From Cellvibrio sp. OA-2007 (lineage in GTDB: Bacteria > Pseudomonadota > Gammaproteobacteria > Pseudomonadales > Cellvibrionaceae), in assembly GCF_000953825.1 (NCBI RefSeq), contig NZ_BBUL01000097.1, positions 186,001 to 250,000 of the forward strand: DNA of 64,000 bases, in the 5' to 3' direction. Position numbers and translations under genes: made by a program. The notes below the pieces were generated by a model that did no database searches, was not told the origin of the DNA, and saw only the letters and a list, made by a program, of their open reading frames with translations. Below, in pieces: positions 10,051-18,789 of the stretch (positions within the stretch are counted from its first letter, which is position 1; each line of letters starts with the position of its first letter).

Positions 10051-10127
10051 AAATTTTTTAGTCCGATAGTTTTCTAACACGGTAAATTCAATTGTTTTCG
10101 TTTTTGTGAGCAACAATAAACCAAACA

Positions 10128-11564
10128 TTAACCAACAGAGCCTTCAAGGCTGACTTCCAGCAATTTGCCAGCTTCAACAGCAAACTCCATTGGCAGCTCT
10201 TTAAATACTTCACGGCAGAAACCATTCACAATCATGGACACTGCTTTTTCCGCATCCAAACCGCGCTGCTGACACAGGAACATTTGGTCTTCACTGACTT
10301 TTGAGGTGGTCGCCTCATGCTCAATCACTGCGCTTGGATTTTTGCTTTCGATATAGGGAAATGTATGGGCGCCGCACTTATCACCAATCAACAGTGAATC
10401 GCACTGAGTGTAATTGCGCGCACCTTCCGCACCGGGGTTGATACGCACCAAACCGCGATAAGCATTGGAGCTTTTACCGGCCGAAATGCCTTTTGAAATA
10501 ATCGTAGAGCGAGTATTTTTACCGATATGAATCATCTTGGTGCCGGTATCGGCTTGCTGATAATTATTAGTCAGCGCAACAGAATAAAACTCACCCACAC
10601 TGTTATCGCCACGCAAAATACAGCTCGGGTACTTCCAGGTGACCGCTGAACCGGTCTCAACCTGCGTCCAGGAAATTTTGGCATTGGTATGGCACACACC
10701 GCGCTTGGTTACGAAGTTGTAAATACCGCCCTTGCCTTCTTCATTGCCCGGATACCAGTTCTGCACGGTGGAATATTTAATTTCGGCATTGTCGAGCGCG
10801 ATCAATTCAACCACCGCAGCATGCAATTGGTTTTCATCGCGCATAGGCGCCGTGCAGCCTTCGAGATAACTAACGTGCGAGCCTTCATCGGCGATGATTA
10901 AGGTACGCTCGAATTGACCGGTATTTTGTTCGTTGATGCGGAAGTAAGTAGACAACTCCATTGGGCAGCGCACACCTTTGGGGATGTACACAAAGGAGCC
11001 ATCAGAAAACACGGCGCAGTTGAGCGCGGCATAATAGTTGTCTTTTTGCGGGACAACTGAACCAATATATTTTTTAACCAAGTCGGGGTACTTATGCACC
11101 GCTTCGCTGATCGAACAGAAAATAACGCCGACCTCAAGTAACTTTTCACGGAAAGTCGTCACCACCGACACAGAGTCAAACACCACATCCATCGCCACGC
11201 CGGCAAGTGCCGCCTGCTCATGCAAAGGAATGCCGAGTTTTTCATAGGTGCGCAATAATTCCGGATCAACCTCATCCAAGCTTTTCGGCTTTTCATCCAT
11301 GGACTTAGGCGCGGAATAATAAGAAACAGCTTGAAAGTCAATGTCGTCGTATTTGACATGCGCCCATTCCGGCTCGTCCATTTCCAACCAGGCGTGATAG
11401 GCCTTCAAACGCCATTCGAGCAACCACTCCGGCTCATTTTTTTTCGCCGAAATAAAACGGATAACATCCTCATTCAACCCGGGTGGCAGGGTTTCTGAAT
11501 CGAGGATGGTATGAAAACCCGCCGCGTATTCTTTTTTAATGAGATGTTCGACTTGTTCAGACAT
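10128..11564 (-). CDS. sufB: SufBCD scaffold subunit SufB
   Basis: Main scaffold protein on which the cluster forms from SufE-delivered sulfur. Its 478 residues are standard for SufB. Conserved blocks include [37 protein letters not shown], a cysteine in TQCDSLLIG and the C-terminal [24 protein letters not shown] stands eight bases before the ATG. It follows the IscS-like gene by 39 bases and precedes sufC. Confidence 0.97.
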   Translation of the reverse strand: MSEQVEHLIKKEYAAGFHTILDSETLPPGLNEDVIRFISAKKNEPEWLLEWRLKAYHAWLEMDEPEWAHVKYDDIDFQAVSYYSAPKSMDEKPKSLDEVDPELLRTYEKLGIPLHEQAALAGVAMDVVFDSVSVVTTFREKLLEVGVIFCSISEAVHKYPDLVKKYIGSVVPQKDNYYAALNCAVFSDGSFVYIPKGVRCPMELSTYFRINEQNTGQFERTLIIADEGSHVSYLEGCTAPMRDENQLHAAVVELIALDNAEIKYSTVQNWYPGNEEGKGGIYNFVTKRGVCHTNAKISWTQVETGSAVTWKYPSCILRGDNSVGEFYSVALTNNYQQADTGTKMIHIGKNTRSTIISKGISAGKSSNAYRGLVRINPGAEGARNYTQCDSLLIGDKCGAHTFPYIESKNPSAVIEHEATTSKVSEDQMFLCQQRGLDAEKAVSMIVNGFCREVFKELPMEFAVEAGKLLEVSLEGSVG

Positions 11565-11603
11565 GACATTTACCTTTTTTTGCAGAGGACTGGCAAAACA
11601 ACA

Positions 11604-12764
11604 CTAGGCCTTATGCAGCTTGGCGATAACACCGCGAAGGTGTTCAATCGCATATTCAATTTCATCGGCAGTAGTGTAACGGCCGAGACTAATACGCAGC
11701 GACGCTTGTGCCGTTTCGTCGCTCAAACCAATCGCTTTCAACACATAACTGGGCGACATGCTCGCGGAATTACACGCAGAACCACTTGAAATAGCCAGAT
11801 CGCGCAACGAGAGCAGTAGCATTTCACCATCGGCATCACCAAAGGCGATATTTAAAATGCCGCTGACACAATCAATACTTGAACCATTGCGTTTAATGCC
11901 CGGCAAATCCGCAATGCCTTGCCATAAACGATCACGCAGGAGCTTGATACGTTCGGCATCTGTGGCGAGATGCTCAACCGCCAATTTTGCTGCTTCGCCC
12001 ATACCCACTAACTGGTGGGTTGCCAAAGTACCGGAACGCATACCGCGCTCATGACCGCCACCGTGAATCTGCGCAGCAACTTTCACTTCGCCAGCGCGAC
12101 GCACATAAAGCGCACCAACACCTTTGGGGCCATAAAATTTGTGTGCCGAGAGCGACAATAAATCCACGCCGAGCGCTTTAACATCAACAGCAATTTTCCC
12201 TGCGCTTTGCGCGGCATCGCAGTGCATTAAAATACCGCGCGCTGTGCAAATTTCACTTAAGCTTTTGATGTCATTAATGCAACCCAACTCATTGTTGACC
12301 TGCATGACACTGACTAAAAAAGTATCTGGCTGCAGAGCATAAGCAAGCGTATCCGCCGTGATAATCCCTTCATCAGTCGGCTGCAAACGGGTTACACGAA
12401 AACCTTGTGTTTCCAACCAGCTCGCCGGATCGAGCACTGCTTTATGCTCAATTGCAGACACAATAATATGACCGCCACTGCTGTGTTGCGCGCGATAGGT
12501 TTCAGCAATTCCCTTTAGTGCCAAATTGTTTGCTTCGGTTGCGCCGCTAGTCCACACGATTTCGCGCGGGTCGGCATTGATTAAACCGGCAACCTGTGCA
12601 CGCGCCTCTTCTACCAGTTCTTCTGCTTGCCAACCGTAAAGATGTGAACGCGATGCGGGGTTTGCGAACGCGCCCTCTAATGTCAGGCACTGAGCCATAC
12701 GCGCAGCCACTTCAGGGGCAACGGGTGTAGTCGCGGCGTAATCTAAATATATGGGTTTGCGCAA
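11604..12764 (-). CDS. iscS: IscS/NifS-type cysteine desulfurase with shortened C-terminus
   Basis: Group I PLP cysteine desulfurase. The PLP lysine is in LSAHKFYGPKG and the catalytic Cys331 in SSGSACNSASMSPSYVLKAIG, the long-loop IscS signature. It begins with a TTG codon (MRKPIYLDYAATTP) after AAGG. The chain ends 55 residues after the catalytic cysteine, whereas E. coli IscS has 76. The missing ~21 residues are the tail known to take part in IscU binding, and no iscU lies in this operon. It is second in the operon, right after iscR, where iscS sits in ISC loci. Its sulfur acceptor here is not evident. Confidence 0.93.
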   Translation of the reverse strand: MRKPIYLDYAATTPVAPEVAARMAQCLTLEGAFANPASRSHLYGWQAEELVEEARAQVAGLINADPREIVWTSGATEANNLALKGIAETYRAQHSSGGHIIVSAIEHKAVLDPASWLETQGFRVTRLQPTDEGIITADTLAYALQPDTFLVSVMQVNNELGCINDIKSLSEICTARGILMHCDAAQSAGKIAVDVKALGVDLLSLSAHKFYGPKGVGALYVRRAGEVKVAAQIHGGGHERGMRSGTLATHQLVGMGEAAKLAVEHLATDAERIKLLRDRLWQGIADLPGIKRNGSSIDCVSGILNIAFGDADGEMLLLSLRDLAISSGSACNSASMSPSYVLKAIGLSDETAQASLRISLGRYTTADEIEYAIEHLRGVIAKLHKA

Positions 12765-12824
12765 AACAGTGGGTACCTTAACGGTGAAAAAACATGATGC
12801 TAAATAACAAGGTCACGGCAAGAT

Positions 12825-13313
12825 TTACAAAATCTCACTGACTGCAATATGCGATTCATCCTTTTGCATGGTCACTACACGCAAATCCTGACGCGCGCGA
12901 ACTGACTGGATATCGTTGCGCGCCACCAAGTCAGCTAGGGTGATATCACTCAAAAACTGATGGATTTGCGCGCTTAAGTCTTCCCATAAATGATGCGTCA
13001 GGCAGACTTCACCCTCATGGCAATTACCCTTGCCTTCACAGCGGGTCGCATCCAATGACTCACTCACTGCATCTACCACCTGGGCAATAGAAATATCGGC
13101 TGTGCTGCTCATCAGGCGATAACCACCACCTGGCCCGCGCACACTTTTCACTAATTTAAAGTGACGCAAGCGCGCAAATAGCTGCTCCAGATACGAAAGG
13201 GATATGCCTTGGCGTGTGGATATATCCGCCAGACTGACAGGTCCTTCATCGCTATGCAGTGCCAAATCAAGCATGGCGGTAACTGCGTAACGACCTTTGG
13301 TGGTAAGTCTCAT
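12825..13313 (-). CDS. iscR: Rrf2-family Fe-S regulator IscR
   Basis: Transcription regulator that binds a [2Fe-2S] cluster and adjusts Fe-S assembly genes to demand. The winged helix ([19 protein letters not shown], residues 1-75) is followed by the cluster site Cys92, Cys98, Cys104 and His107, at the same positions as in E. coli IscR. The frame stays open 20 codons upstream, but the MRLT start is universal. It is first in the iscR-iscS-sufBCDS-A-T-E operon. A sequence very like a type-1 IscR site overlaps its promoter, which implies autorepression by holo-IscR. Confidence 0.96.
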   Translation of the reverse strand: MRLTTKGRYAVTAMLDLALHSDEGPVSLADISTRQGISLSYLEQLFARLRHFKLVKSVRGPGGGYRLMSSTADISIAQVVDAVSESLDATRCEGKGNCHEGEVCLTHHLWEDLSAQIHQFLSDITLADLVARNDIQSVRARQDLRVVTMQKDESHIAVSEIL

Positions 13314-13393
13314 AGCGGAGAAGCCTCGCTGCAAAATCCCGGAATACATGTGTTGCCGCGCACAAAATAGCACGCAAATGCAGACACGACGCC

Positions 13394-13418
13394 AATTCCG
13401 AGTATTTTACTCAAGTAT
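13394..13418 (-). promoter_or_regulatory. iscR: IscR type-1 operator
   Basis: The minus-strand 25-base sequence begins ATACTTGAGT and ends ACTCGGAATT. Compared by eye with the published type-1 IscR consensus ATAsyyGACTrwwwYAGTCrrsTAT it matches 20 of 25 positions. Two of the mismatches, in the inner half-sites, are mutually compensating, so the GAGT/ACTC dyad is kept. It overlaps the iscR -10 box. Confidence 0.75.
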
Positions 13419-13432
13419 TCAACTTTTTCCAA
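13404..13432 (-). promoter_or_regulatory. iscR: Sigma-70 promoter of the iscR-suf operon
   Basis: On the minus strand, -35 TTGGAA (13432-13427) and -10 TAAAAT (13409-13404) are separated by 17 bases. This places the transcript start about 85 bases before the iscR ATG. The -10 lies inside the IscR operator. Confidence 0.65.
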
Positions 13433-13490
13433 CGGGCAATCCTTGTTGCGACAGATTATCGTCTGTATTTAAGCGTCCTGCTCACCAATA

Positions 13491-14318
13491 CTATTCGGCC
13501 GGCTTATCGTCTTTGGTTAATTCCCGCATGGACTCCAAACCCGGCGTTTTGCCAAATTTAATCATAACCTTGCCACTGTAGTGGATGTAGTTCTGCACCG
13601 CCGTTAGTACACCGCGCAGAATATTCAGCTCCATTTGATCCATACGCACCCGGTTATAGAGGCGACGCAGGCGAGTCATGGTCTGTTTGGGGTTATCGCG
13701 ATCGAGGAAGTTCAGTTCAGCGAGTGTTTGCTCAAGGTGTTCGTAGTAGGTCTCCATGGCTTGTGCCTCAACTGGCGGCATATCCCACTGGTGCTGCGGC
13801 AGCGTATTGCCTTCCGCTGCCTGCAAATACGCCATGCGCACTTCATAGCTGATGACCTGCACCGCGGTCGCGAGGTTCAATGAGCTGTAATCCGGGTTGG
13901 CTGGAATATGCACGTGGTAATTGCACTTATGCAGCTCTTCATTGGTCAGGCCGCGATCTTCGCGTCCAAAAACAATCGCCACTTCATGGCTGGCTGCCTC
14001 TGCCCAAACGTTTTCACCACACTGGCGCGGATCCAACAACGGCCAAGGGATACGACGCTCGCGCGCGCTAGTGCCCACAACCAAACTACAACCGGCGATG
14101 GCTTCATCGAGCGTTTCAACAACGACGGCATCATCCAGCACGTCAGTCGCACCGGCCGAGCGCCATACCGCTTTGTCGGATGGGAAATCCTGCGGTGCAA
14201 CCAGATAAAGACGCGATAAGCCCATGTTTTTCATCGCTCGCGCGGCACCGCCAATATTGCCGGGGTGGCTGGTATTAACCAAAACGATACGGATATTGGC
14301 AAAAGGCTGGGCTGACAT
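13491..14318 (-). CDS. trmJ: tRNA (cytidine/uridine-2'-O)-methyltransferase TrmJ
   Basis: SPOUT-class methyltransferase that modifies the 2'-O of position 32 in several tRNAs. The 275-residue protein has the trefoil-knot motifs VNTSHPGNIGGAARAMKNM at the N-terminus, FGREDRGLTNEE in the middle and YSSLNLATAVQVISYE. The frame is open 25 codons upstream, but homologues begin near MSAQPFANIRIVLV, so ATG 14318 is used. It is divergent from suhB and lies upstream of iscR on the same strand, as in Pseudomonas, but without the cysE gene found between them there. Confidence 0.95.
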   Translation of the reverse strand: MSAQPFANIRIVLVNTSHPGNIGGAARAMKNMGLSRLYLVAPQDFPSDKAVWRSAGATDVLDDAVVVETLDEAIAGCSLVVGTSARERRIPWPLLDPRQCGENVWAEAASHEVAIVFGREDRGLTNEELHKCNYHVHIPANPDYSSLNLATAVQVISYEVRMAYLQAAEGNTLPQHQWDMPPVEAQAMETYYEHLEQTLAELNFLDRDNPKQTMTRLRRLYNRVRMDQMELNILRGVLTAVQNYIHYSGKVMIKFGKTPGLESMRELTKDDKPAE

Positions 14319-14417
14319 AGGCAAATCTCGCGCTGAAATGAAGTGATAAATCGCGTCACATAAAAAGGCGCGCAGTATACAGTCAACTATCACTAGCCTC
14401 CAGTGAGGACTTGCCGC

Positions 14418-14423
14418 TATAAT
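14418..14423 (+). promoter_or_regulatory. suhB: Candidate -10 box of suhB with GC-rich discriminator
   Basis: TATAAT followed by TCGCGCCC, about 160 bases before the suhB start. No convincing -35 hexamer is seen at 16-18 bases, so this is tentative. The same TATAAT-TCGCG pattern occurs before ndk and nqrA. Confidence 0.4.
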
Positions 14424-14585
14424 TCGCGCCCTTGGCGAGAGGTGTGAGGCAAGAGTTGCTCAAATCACCTGCGGCCCTGCTCTTTATACAATCCCGACCC
14501 CCTGAATTAGCGCTATCTAATCGATAGGATCTAATTGCTTGATTAACATTGGCTTATGCTTTTTAGCTAACTGAATTGGTGCTTT

Positions 14586-15389
14586 ATGGAACCCATGTTG
14601 ACAATAGCCTTGCGTGCTGGACGCAAAGCTGCTGAATTGATTGAACGCGCATTTGAACGTGTTGACCTGTTAACGATCGAAACCAAAAGCCGCAACGACT
14701 ACGTTACCGAAGTCGATAAAGCTGCCGAAAAAGAAATCATCTACCATCTCCGTAAAGCCTACCCCGATCACAGTATCCGCGGCGAAGAAGGCGGCCACCA
14801 ACCAGGCAAAAATCCCGATTACGAATGGATCATCGATCCGCTTGATGGCACTACCAACTTTATTCACGGGGTTCCGCACTTCTCCATCTCCATCGCTTGC
14901 AAATACAAAGGCCAGATCGAACACGCCGTTGTTATAGACCCTATCAAACGCGAAGAATTTACTGCTAGCCGTGGCCGTGGCGCTGCACTTAATGGCCGCC
15001 GTATTCGTGTGTCCAGCCGCCGCAATCTTGAAGGTGCATTGATTGGCACCGGCATTCCTTTTAGTGGTTACGCACTGGAGCACATCGGCCCATACCTTGC
15101 CTGCGTGCAGGAAATTGCAGGCCAAACATCAGGCATCCGCCGCGCCGGTTCAGCCGCATTGGATTTAGCCTATGTAGCCGCAGGCCGCTTTGATGCTTTC
15201 TGGGAAATGAATTTGAATGAGTGGGATATTGCAGGTGGAATCCTGTTGGTCAAAGAAGCTGGCGGTTTGATCAGCGACTTTAATGGCGGTGGCGACTATT
15301 TGGAAAGTGGCCACATCGTCTGCGGCGCGCCCAAAGTATTCAAACCTGTTTTACAGGTAGTGCAAAAAAATCTTGGGCATTTGAAATAA
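14586..15389 (+). CDS. suhB: Inositol-1-monophosphatase SuhB
   Basis: Mg2+-dependent inositol monophosphatase; in E. coli it is also part of the rRNA transcription antitermination complex. The metal-binding motifs are GEEGG (66-70), DPLDGTTNF (84-92) and EWDIAGG near residue 213. Length 267 is normal. The start MEPMLTIALRAGRKA matches the family. It is a single-gene unit closed by a strong bidirectional terminator 23 bases after the stop. It is divergent from trmJ. Confidence 0.96.
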   Translation: MEPMLTIALRAGRKAAELIERAFERVDLLTIETKSRNDYVTEVDKAAEKEIIYHLRKAYPDHSIRGEEGGHQPGKNPDYEWIIDPLDGTTNFIHGVPHFSISIACKYKGQIEHAVVIDPIKREEFTASRGRGAALNGRRIRVSSRRNLEGALIGTGIPFSGYALEHIGPYLACVQEIAGQTSGIRRAGSAALDLAYVAAGRFDAFWEMNLNEWDIAGGILLVKEAGGLISDFNGGGDYLESGHIVCGAPKVFKPVLQVVQKNLGHLK

Positions 15390-15411
15390 ACAACAGGTTT
15401 ACTCAGTCCAT

Positions 15412-15442
15412 AAAAAACGGCGAGCCTAAGCTCGCCGTTTTT
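15412..15442. terminator. Bidirectional intrinsic terminator between suhB and the histidine kinase
   Basis: AAAAACGGCGAGC, a CTAA loop, then GCTCGCCGTTTTT. The A- and T-runs on either side make it usable for suhB (plus) and for the convergent kinase gene (minus). Confidence 0.92.
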
Positions 15443-15472
15443 CTATTAAAAGCCCACACCAAATCATTTGCA

Positions 15473-17482
15473 TTAATGATCGTGCAACAACAGATTGAAC
15501 ACATCTATGAGGCGATGAATATCAACCGGCTTGGTCAAATAATCATAAAAGCCAGCGGTACGCCCGCGCTCCACGTCATAAGGCATAGCGTTGGCCGAAA
15601 GACCAATCACCGGGATTGCTCGTGTATCAGGATCGTTTTTCAACACACTCAACACTTCATAACCATCCATGCCCGGCAAATTAATATCCAATATCACCAA
15701 ATCAGGCCGAGTACTGCGCGCCTTATAAATCCCTAGAAAAGCCTCCTCTGCAATATCCAGCTCAAGCTGCGGATAACGCGCAAAAATTTGCTGCAGCAAC
15801 CGAATATTAGTTGGGTTGTCTTCTACATAAAGTACCTTGCAAGGACGCTGCACATGCAAAATTGCCGGAGTGTAATCTTTGTGAGAAGAAACACGCACAA
15901 TCGATTCCGCATTCCACTCAGCAGCCATGGGAAAATCCATCCAAAATGTAGTCCCCATACCTTCTGCGCTCGTGAATTCGAGGCGCCCCTGCATCATCTC
16001 AACTAATTGCTTGGTAATAACCAAGCCCACACCAGAGCCTTCAATATTGGTATTTTCCGCAGTTAAACGGTTAAAAGGCTGAAAAACCTCACTTTGACGC
16101 TGCAGCGGAATACCGCGCCCGGTGTCACGCACACCAATGCGCAATTGCTGGCCGGGCTGGGCAGCAAGGGTTACTTCAACTTCCCCCCCGACAAAGTTGT
16201 ATTTCACTGCATTACTTAACAAATTTAACAATGCCTGCTTAAAACGCACATGATCAGCAATCACATAAGTATTGGAAAACTCTGCCAGCGATGAAGACAG
16301 GCGAATCCCTTTGGCATCAGCCTGCGGTTGCACCAAGGTAAAACATTCAGTAATCAAGCGCGAAACCAGTACCGGCTCAAGCGACACCGTCATATTGCCC
16401 GATTCAATTTTGGCAAGATCCAACACATCGTTAATCAACTGCAGCAAATGTTCGCCCGCTTTGCGAATTTCGCGCACATTGTCGATCTGCTGGGATTTCA
16501 AATTGCCATCGTATTCAAACAATTGGGTGTAACCGAGAATCGCATTCAGTGGGGTGCGCAATTCATGGCTCATGCTCGACAGAAATTCAGACTTGGCGCG
16601 ATTGGCTTTTTCAGCCTGTTCTTTTGCCTGGATAACCCGCTCCTCTGCGCGCTTAACTTCGGTAATATCCATATTACTGCCCGACATCATAATCGGCTGA
16701 CCTTTATCATTAAATACCGCACGCCCACGGCCGCGAATCCAACGAATCTCACCATCGGTATTGATAAGCCGATATTCCACATCAAATGGAGCCCGACCTG
16801 CCATATGCTCAACGAGCGCCTCATCAAATTTAGAGAGGTCTTGCGGATAAATATGCCGGCGCCAAATTTTTAGGCGATCTTCACCTTCTGTCAGCACATC
16901 GTCCAGATCCTGATAGCCTAATAACTCCCAGCAGCGATGGGAAAAATGAAATCCACCGCGATCGGCATACCACTCCCAAATGCCATCGCTAGACGCCTGA
17001 ATAATGCGTACCTGACGCGCCTCACTCTCCCGCAAGGCGGCTTCAACTTTTTTAATTTCAGTGATATCAAAGTTCACGCCCGACATAATAATTGCGCGGC
17101 CTTTTTCATCGCGCATGGAATCGGCGCGAACCTGAGTCCAAATATAATCACCGGCCTTGGTTTTAATACGATAAGACACATCCAGCGGGATACCACTGCG
17201 CAAATGTTGACGCGCCGCCTCAATCGCATATTCGCGATCATCCGGATGCATATAAGCCAATACATTGGTTGCATCGCTGATCCCGCCCACATCGTCCGGA
17301 CCATAACCCAATCGCTCCCAAAACCCACCCGACCACTCTATATGATGGGTCTGTAAATCCCACTCCCAAAAACCGTAGCCGCTACCGTTAAAAATGCGCT
17401 GAAAGCGACCTACCGTAGTGCGCAGCAACTCGATGTCATCACTCAATTGCAATGCAGGATTAAAACTGATGTGTTCAATCAT
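15473..17482 (-). CDS. PAS-PAS hybrid sensor histidine kinase
   Basis: Predicted cytoplasmic two-component hybrid kinase; I see no membrane span. Two PAS-PAC units occupy residues ~25-145 and ~155-275, each with a GFWEWDL- or GIWEWYA-type core and a closing PAC. A short coiled coil leads to HisKA with phospho-acceptor His306 (SSMSHELRTPLNAILG). The HATPase domain covers ~405-520 (N box LLNLLSNAVKYN, G1 DTGRGIP, G2 GSGVGL). A receiver domain runs from ~548 to 667 with acceptor Asp599 and conserved Lys651. There is no Hpt domain and no cognate regulator next door, so partner and signal are unknown. It lies between suhB and secF. Confidence 0.93.
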   Translation of the reverse strand: MIEHISFNPALQLSDDIELLRTTVGRFQRIFNGSGYGFWEWDLQTHHIEWSGGFWERLGYGPDDVGGISDATNVLAYMHPDDREYAIEAARQHLRSGIPLDVSYRIKTKAGDYIWTQVRADSMRDEKGRAIIMSGVNFDITEIKKVEAALRESEARQVRIIQASSDGIWEWYADRGGFHFSHRCWELLGYQDLDDVLTEGEDRLKIWRRHIYPQDLSKFDEALVEHMAGRAPFDVEYRLINTDGEIRWIRGRGRAVFNDKGQPIMMSGSNMDITEVKRAEERVIQAKEQAEKANRAKSEFLSSMSHELRTPLNAILGYTQLFEYDGNLKSQQIDNVREIRKAGEHLLQLINDVLDLAKIESGNMTVSLEPVLVSRLITECFTLVQPQADAKGIRLSSSLAEFSNTYVIADHVRFKQALLNLLSNAVKYNFVGGEVEVTLAAQPGQQLRIGVRDTGRGIPLQRQSEVFQPFNRLTAENTNIEGSGVGLVITKQLVEMMQGRLEFTSAEGMGTTFWMDFPMAAEWNAESIVRVSSHKDYTPAILHVQRPCKVLYVEDNPTNIRLLQQIFARYPQLELDIAEEAFLGIYKARSTRPDLVILDINLPGMDGYEVLSVLKNDPDTRAIPVIGLSANAMPYDVERGRTAGFYDYLTKPVDIHRLIDVFNLLLHDH

Positions 17483-17576
17483 AGGATTTTAATGGGTGAG
17501 TTAAGGGAAATTGGCAGGACGATACCCGAGATATTCCGATTGTACAATCGCAGTACAAAATCACTAACCATAAAGA

Positions 17577-17602
17577 ACAACAGCGCCGAAGGGCGCTGTT
17601 GT
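17577..17602 (-). terminator. Intrinsic terminator after secF
   Basis: An 11-bp stem (CAACAGCGCC paired with GGCGCTGTTG plus one A-T pair) with a GAAG loop, followed on the minus strand by TTCTTTATGGTTA. The T-run is short, so termination may be partial. Confidence 0.65.
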
Positions 17603-17622
17603 AGATGGCAGAAGTGAAAAAA

Positions 17623-18777
17623 TCAGGGCGTTTCGTCGAACTCTGCACCTTCTTTTTCTTTTGGCATTAGGTCCTCTTTACCTATCCCTAATGCGGCAGT
17701 GATATTGGCCGCAATATAAATCGACGAGTAAGTACCAACCACAATACCGATAATCAATGCAGTCGAGAAGCCACGCAATAATTCTCCACCGAACACAAAT
17801 AAGCAAACCAACACAATAAATACCGTCATGGATGTCATGACTGAACGCCCTAAGGTTTGCGTCAGAGAAATATTGATTACATCCAATGCATCCATCTTAC
17901 GCAACACCCGGAAGTTCTCGCGAATACGATCATAAATAACAATCGTATCGTTGATGGAGTAACCAATCAAAGCCAGCAATGCAGCCAATACGGTTAAATC
18001 AAAATCCCACTGGAAAAAAGAAAAAACACCCAAGGTAATGATGACGTCATGACACAAGGCAACAATCGCACCGACCGAAAACTTCCACTGAAACTGCACT
18101 GCAACATAAAGAAATACCAAGATGAAGGCGGTCAACAAGCCTAAACCACCTTGATCGCGCAACTCATCACCAATTTGCGGCCCCACAAACTCAGAGCTGC
18201 GCAGCTGGATTTTTGCACCGGTTGCAGCCTCCATATCGGCAAGCAGCGCTTTTACATACACAGAATCCAACGAGTTTTCTAATGCTACCAAGGTTTTATC
18301 ATCGCGCTTGGCGTACTGCACGCGCCCGAAATCCGCCTCACTAATTACCGCTGCTTGCTGCAATGCTTCTGCACTTAAACCCGCAATGACCAACGCATCC
18401 GAGAAACCTTCATACTCTCTGCCGGGACGCTCCACTGCTTCCAATACACCGCCAGCAGCGGTAATTTTTTCAGCAATTAATTCACGTCCTTTTACCTTCA
18501 TTTCATCCTGGGTGCGAATCATAACCTGTTGATCCGAACCAAACAGAACAGCAACTGGACTTTCTAATTGCTTTTCTTCTAACAGCGAACGGACCTTGCT
18601 TAATTCCGCGGGGCGATCAAAAAGCAGCTCCAATTGTGTACCGCCGGTAAAATCCAGGCCACCCTTCAAACCAAAAATAGCGATCGACAAAATAGATGCA
18701 ATCACCATTGCAATCGAGATAGCGGAAGTTAACTTCCGCACACCCATAAAATTAATTACTTTGAGCTCTTGGGACAT
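17623..18777 (-). CDS. secF: Protein translocase subunit SecF, with enlarged periplasmic loop
   Basis: Inner-membrane RND-type subunit that works with SecD to pull preproteins across the membrane using the proton gradient. The first span (~15-35) leads into FGLKGGLDFTGGTQLE. Five more spans follow the conserved EFVGPQIGDEL block. That block starts near residue 196, about 65-70 residues later than in E. coli SecF, so the first periplasmic domain is clearly larger and the total is 384 residues instead of ~320. The C-terminus NDTIVIYDRIRENFR is typical. It lies 12 bases after secD; a hairpin terminator follows. Confidence 0.94.
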   Translation of the reverse strand: MSQELKVINFMGVRKLTSAISIAMVIASILSIAIFGLKGGLDFTGGTQLELLFDRPAELSKVRSLLEEKQLESPVAVLFGSDQQVMIRTQDEMKVKGRELIAEKITAAGGVLEAVERPGREYEGFSDALVIAGLSAEALQQAAVISEADFGRVQYAKRDDKTLVALENSLDSVYVKALLADMEAATGAKIQLRSSEFVGPQIGDELRDQGGLGLLTAFILVFLYVAVQFQWKFSVGAIVALCHDVIITLGVFSFFQWDFDLTVLAALLALIGYSINDTIVIYDRIRENFRVLRKMDALDVINISLTQTLGRSVMTSMTVFIVLVCLFVFGGELLRGFSTALIIGIVVGTYSSIYIAANITAALGIGKEDLMPKEKEGAEFDETP

Positions 18778-18789
18778 GGTATTGATCTC

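Noticed and set aside
14319..14417. Promoter of trmJ at TGTATACTGCGCGCC
   Set aside because: The -10-like sequence on the minus strand is attractive, but no -35 at usable distance could be seen, so it is not listed as a feature.
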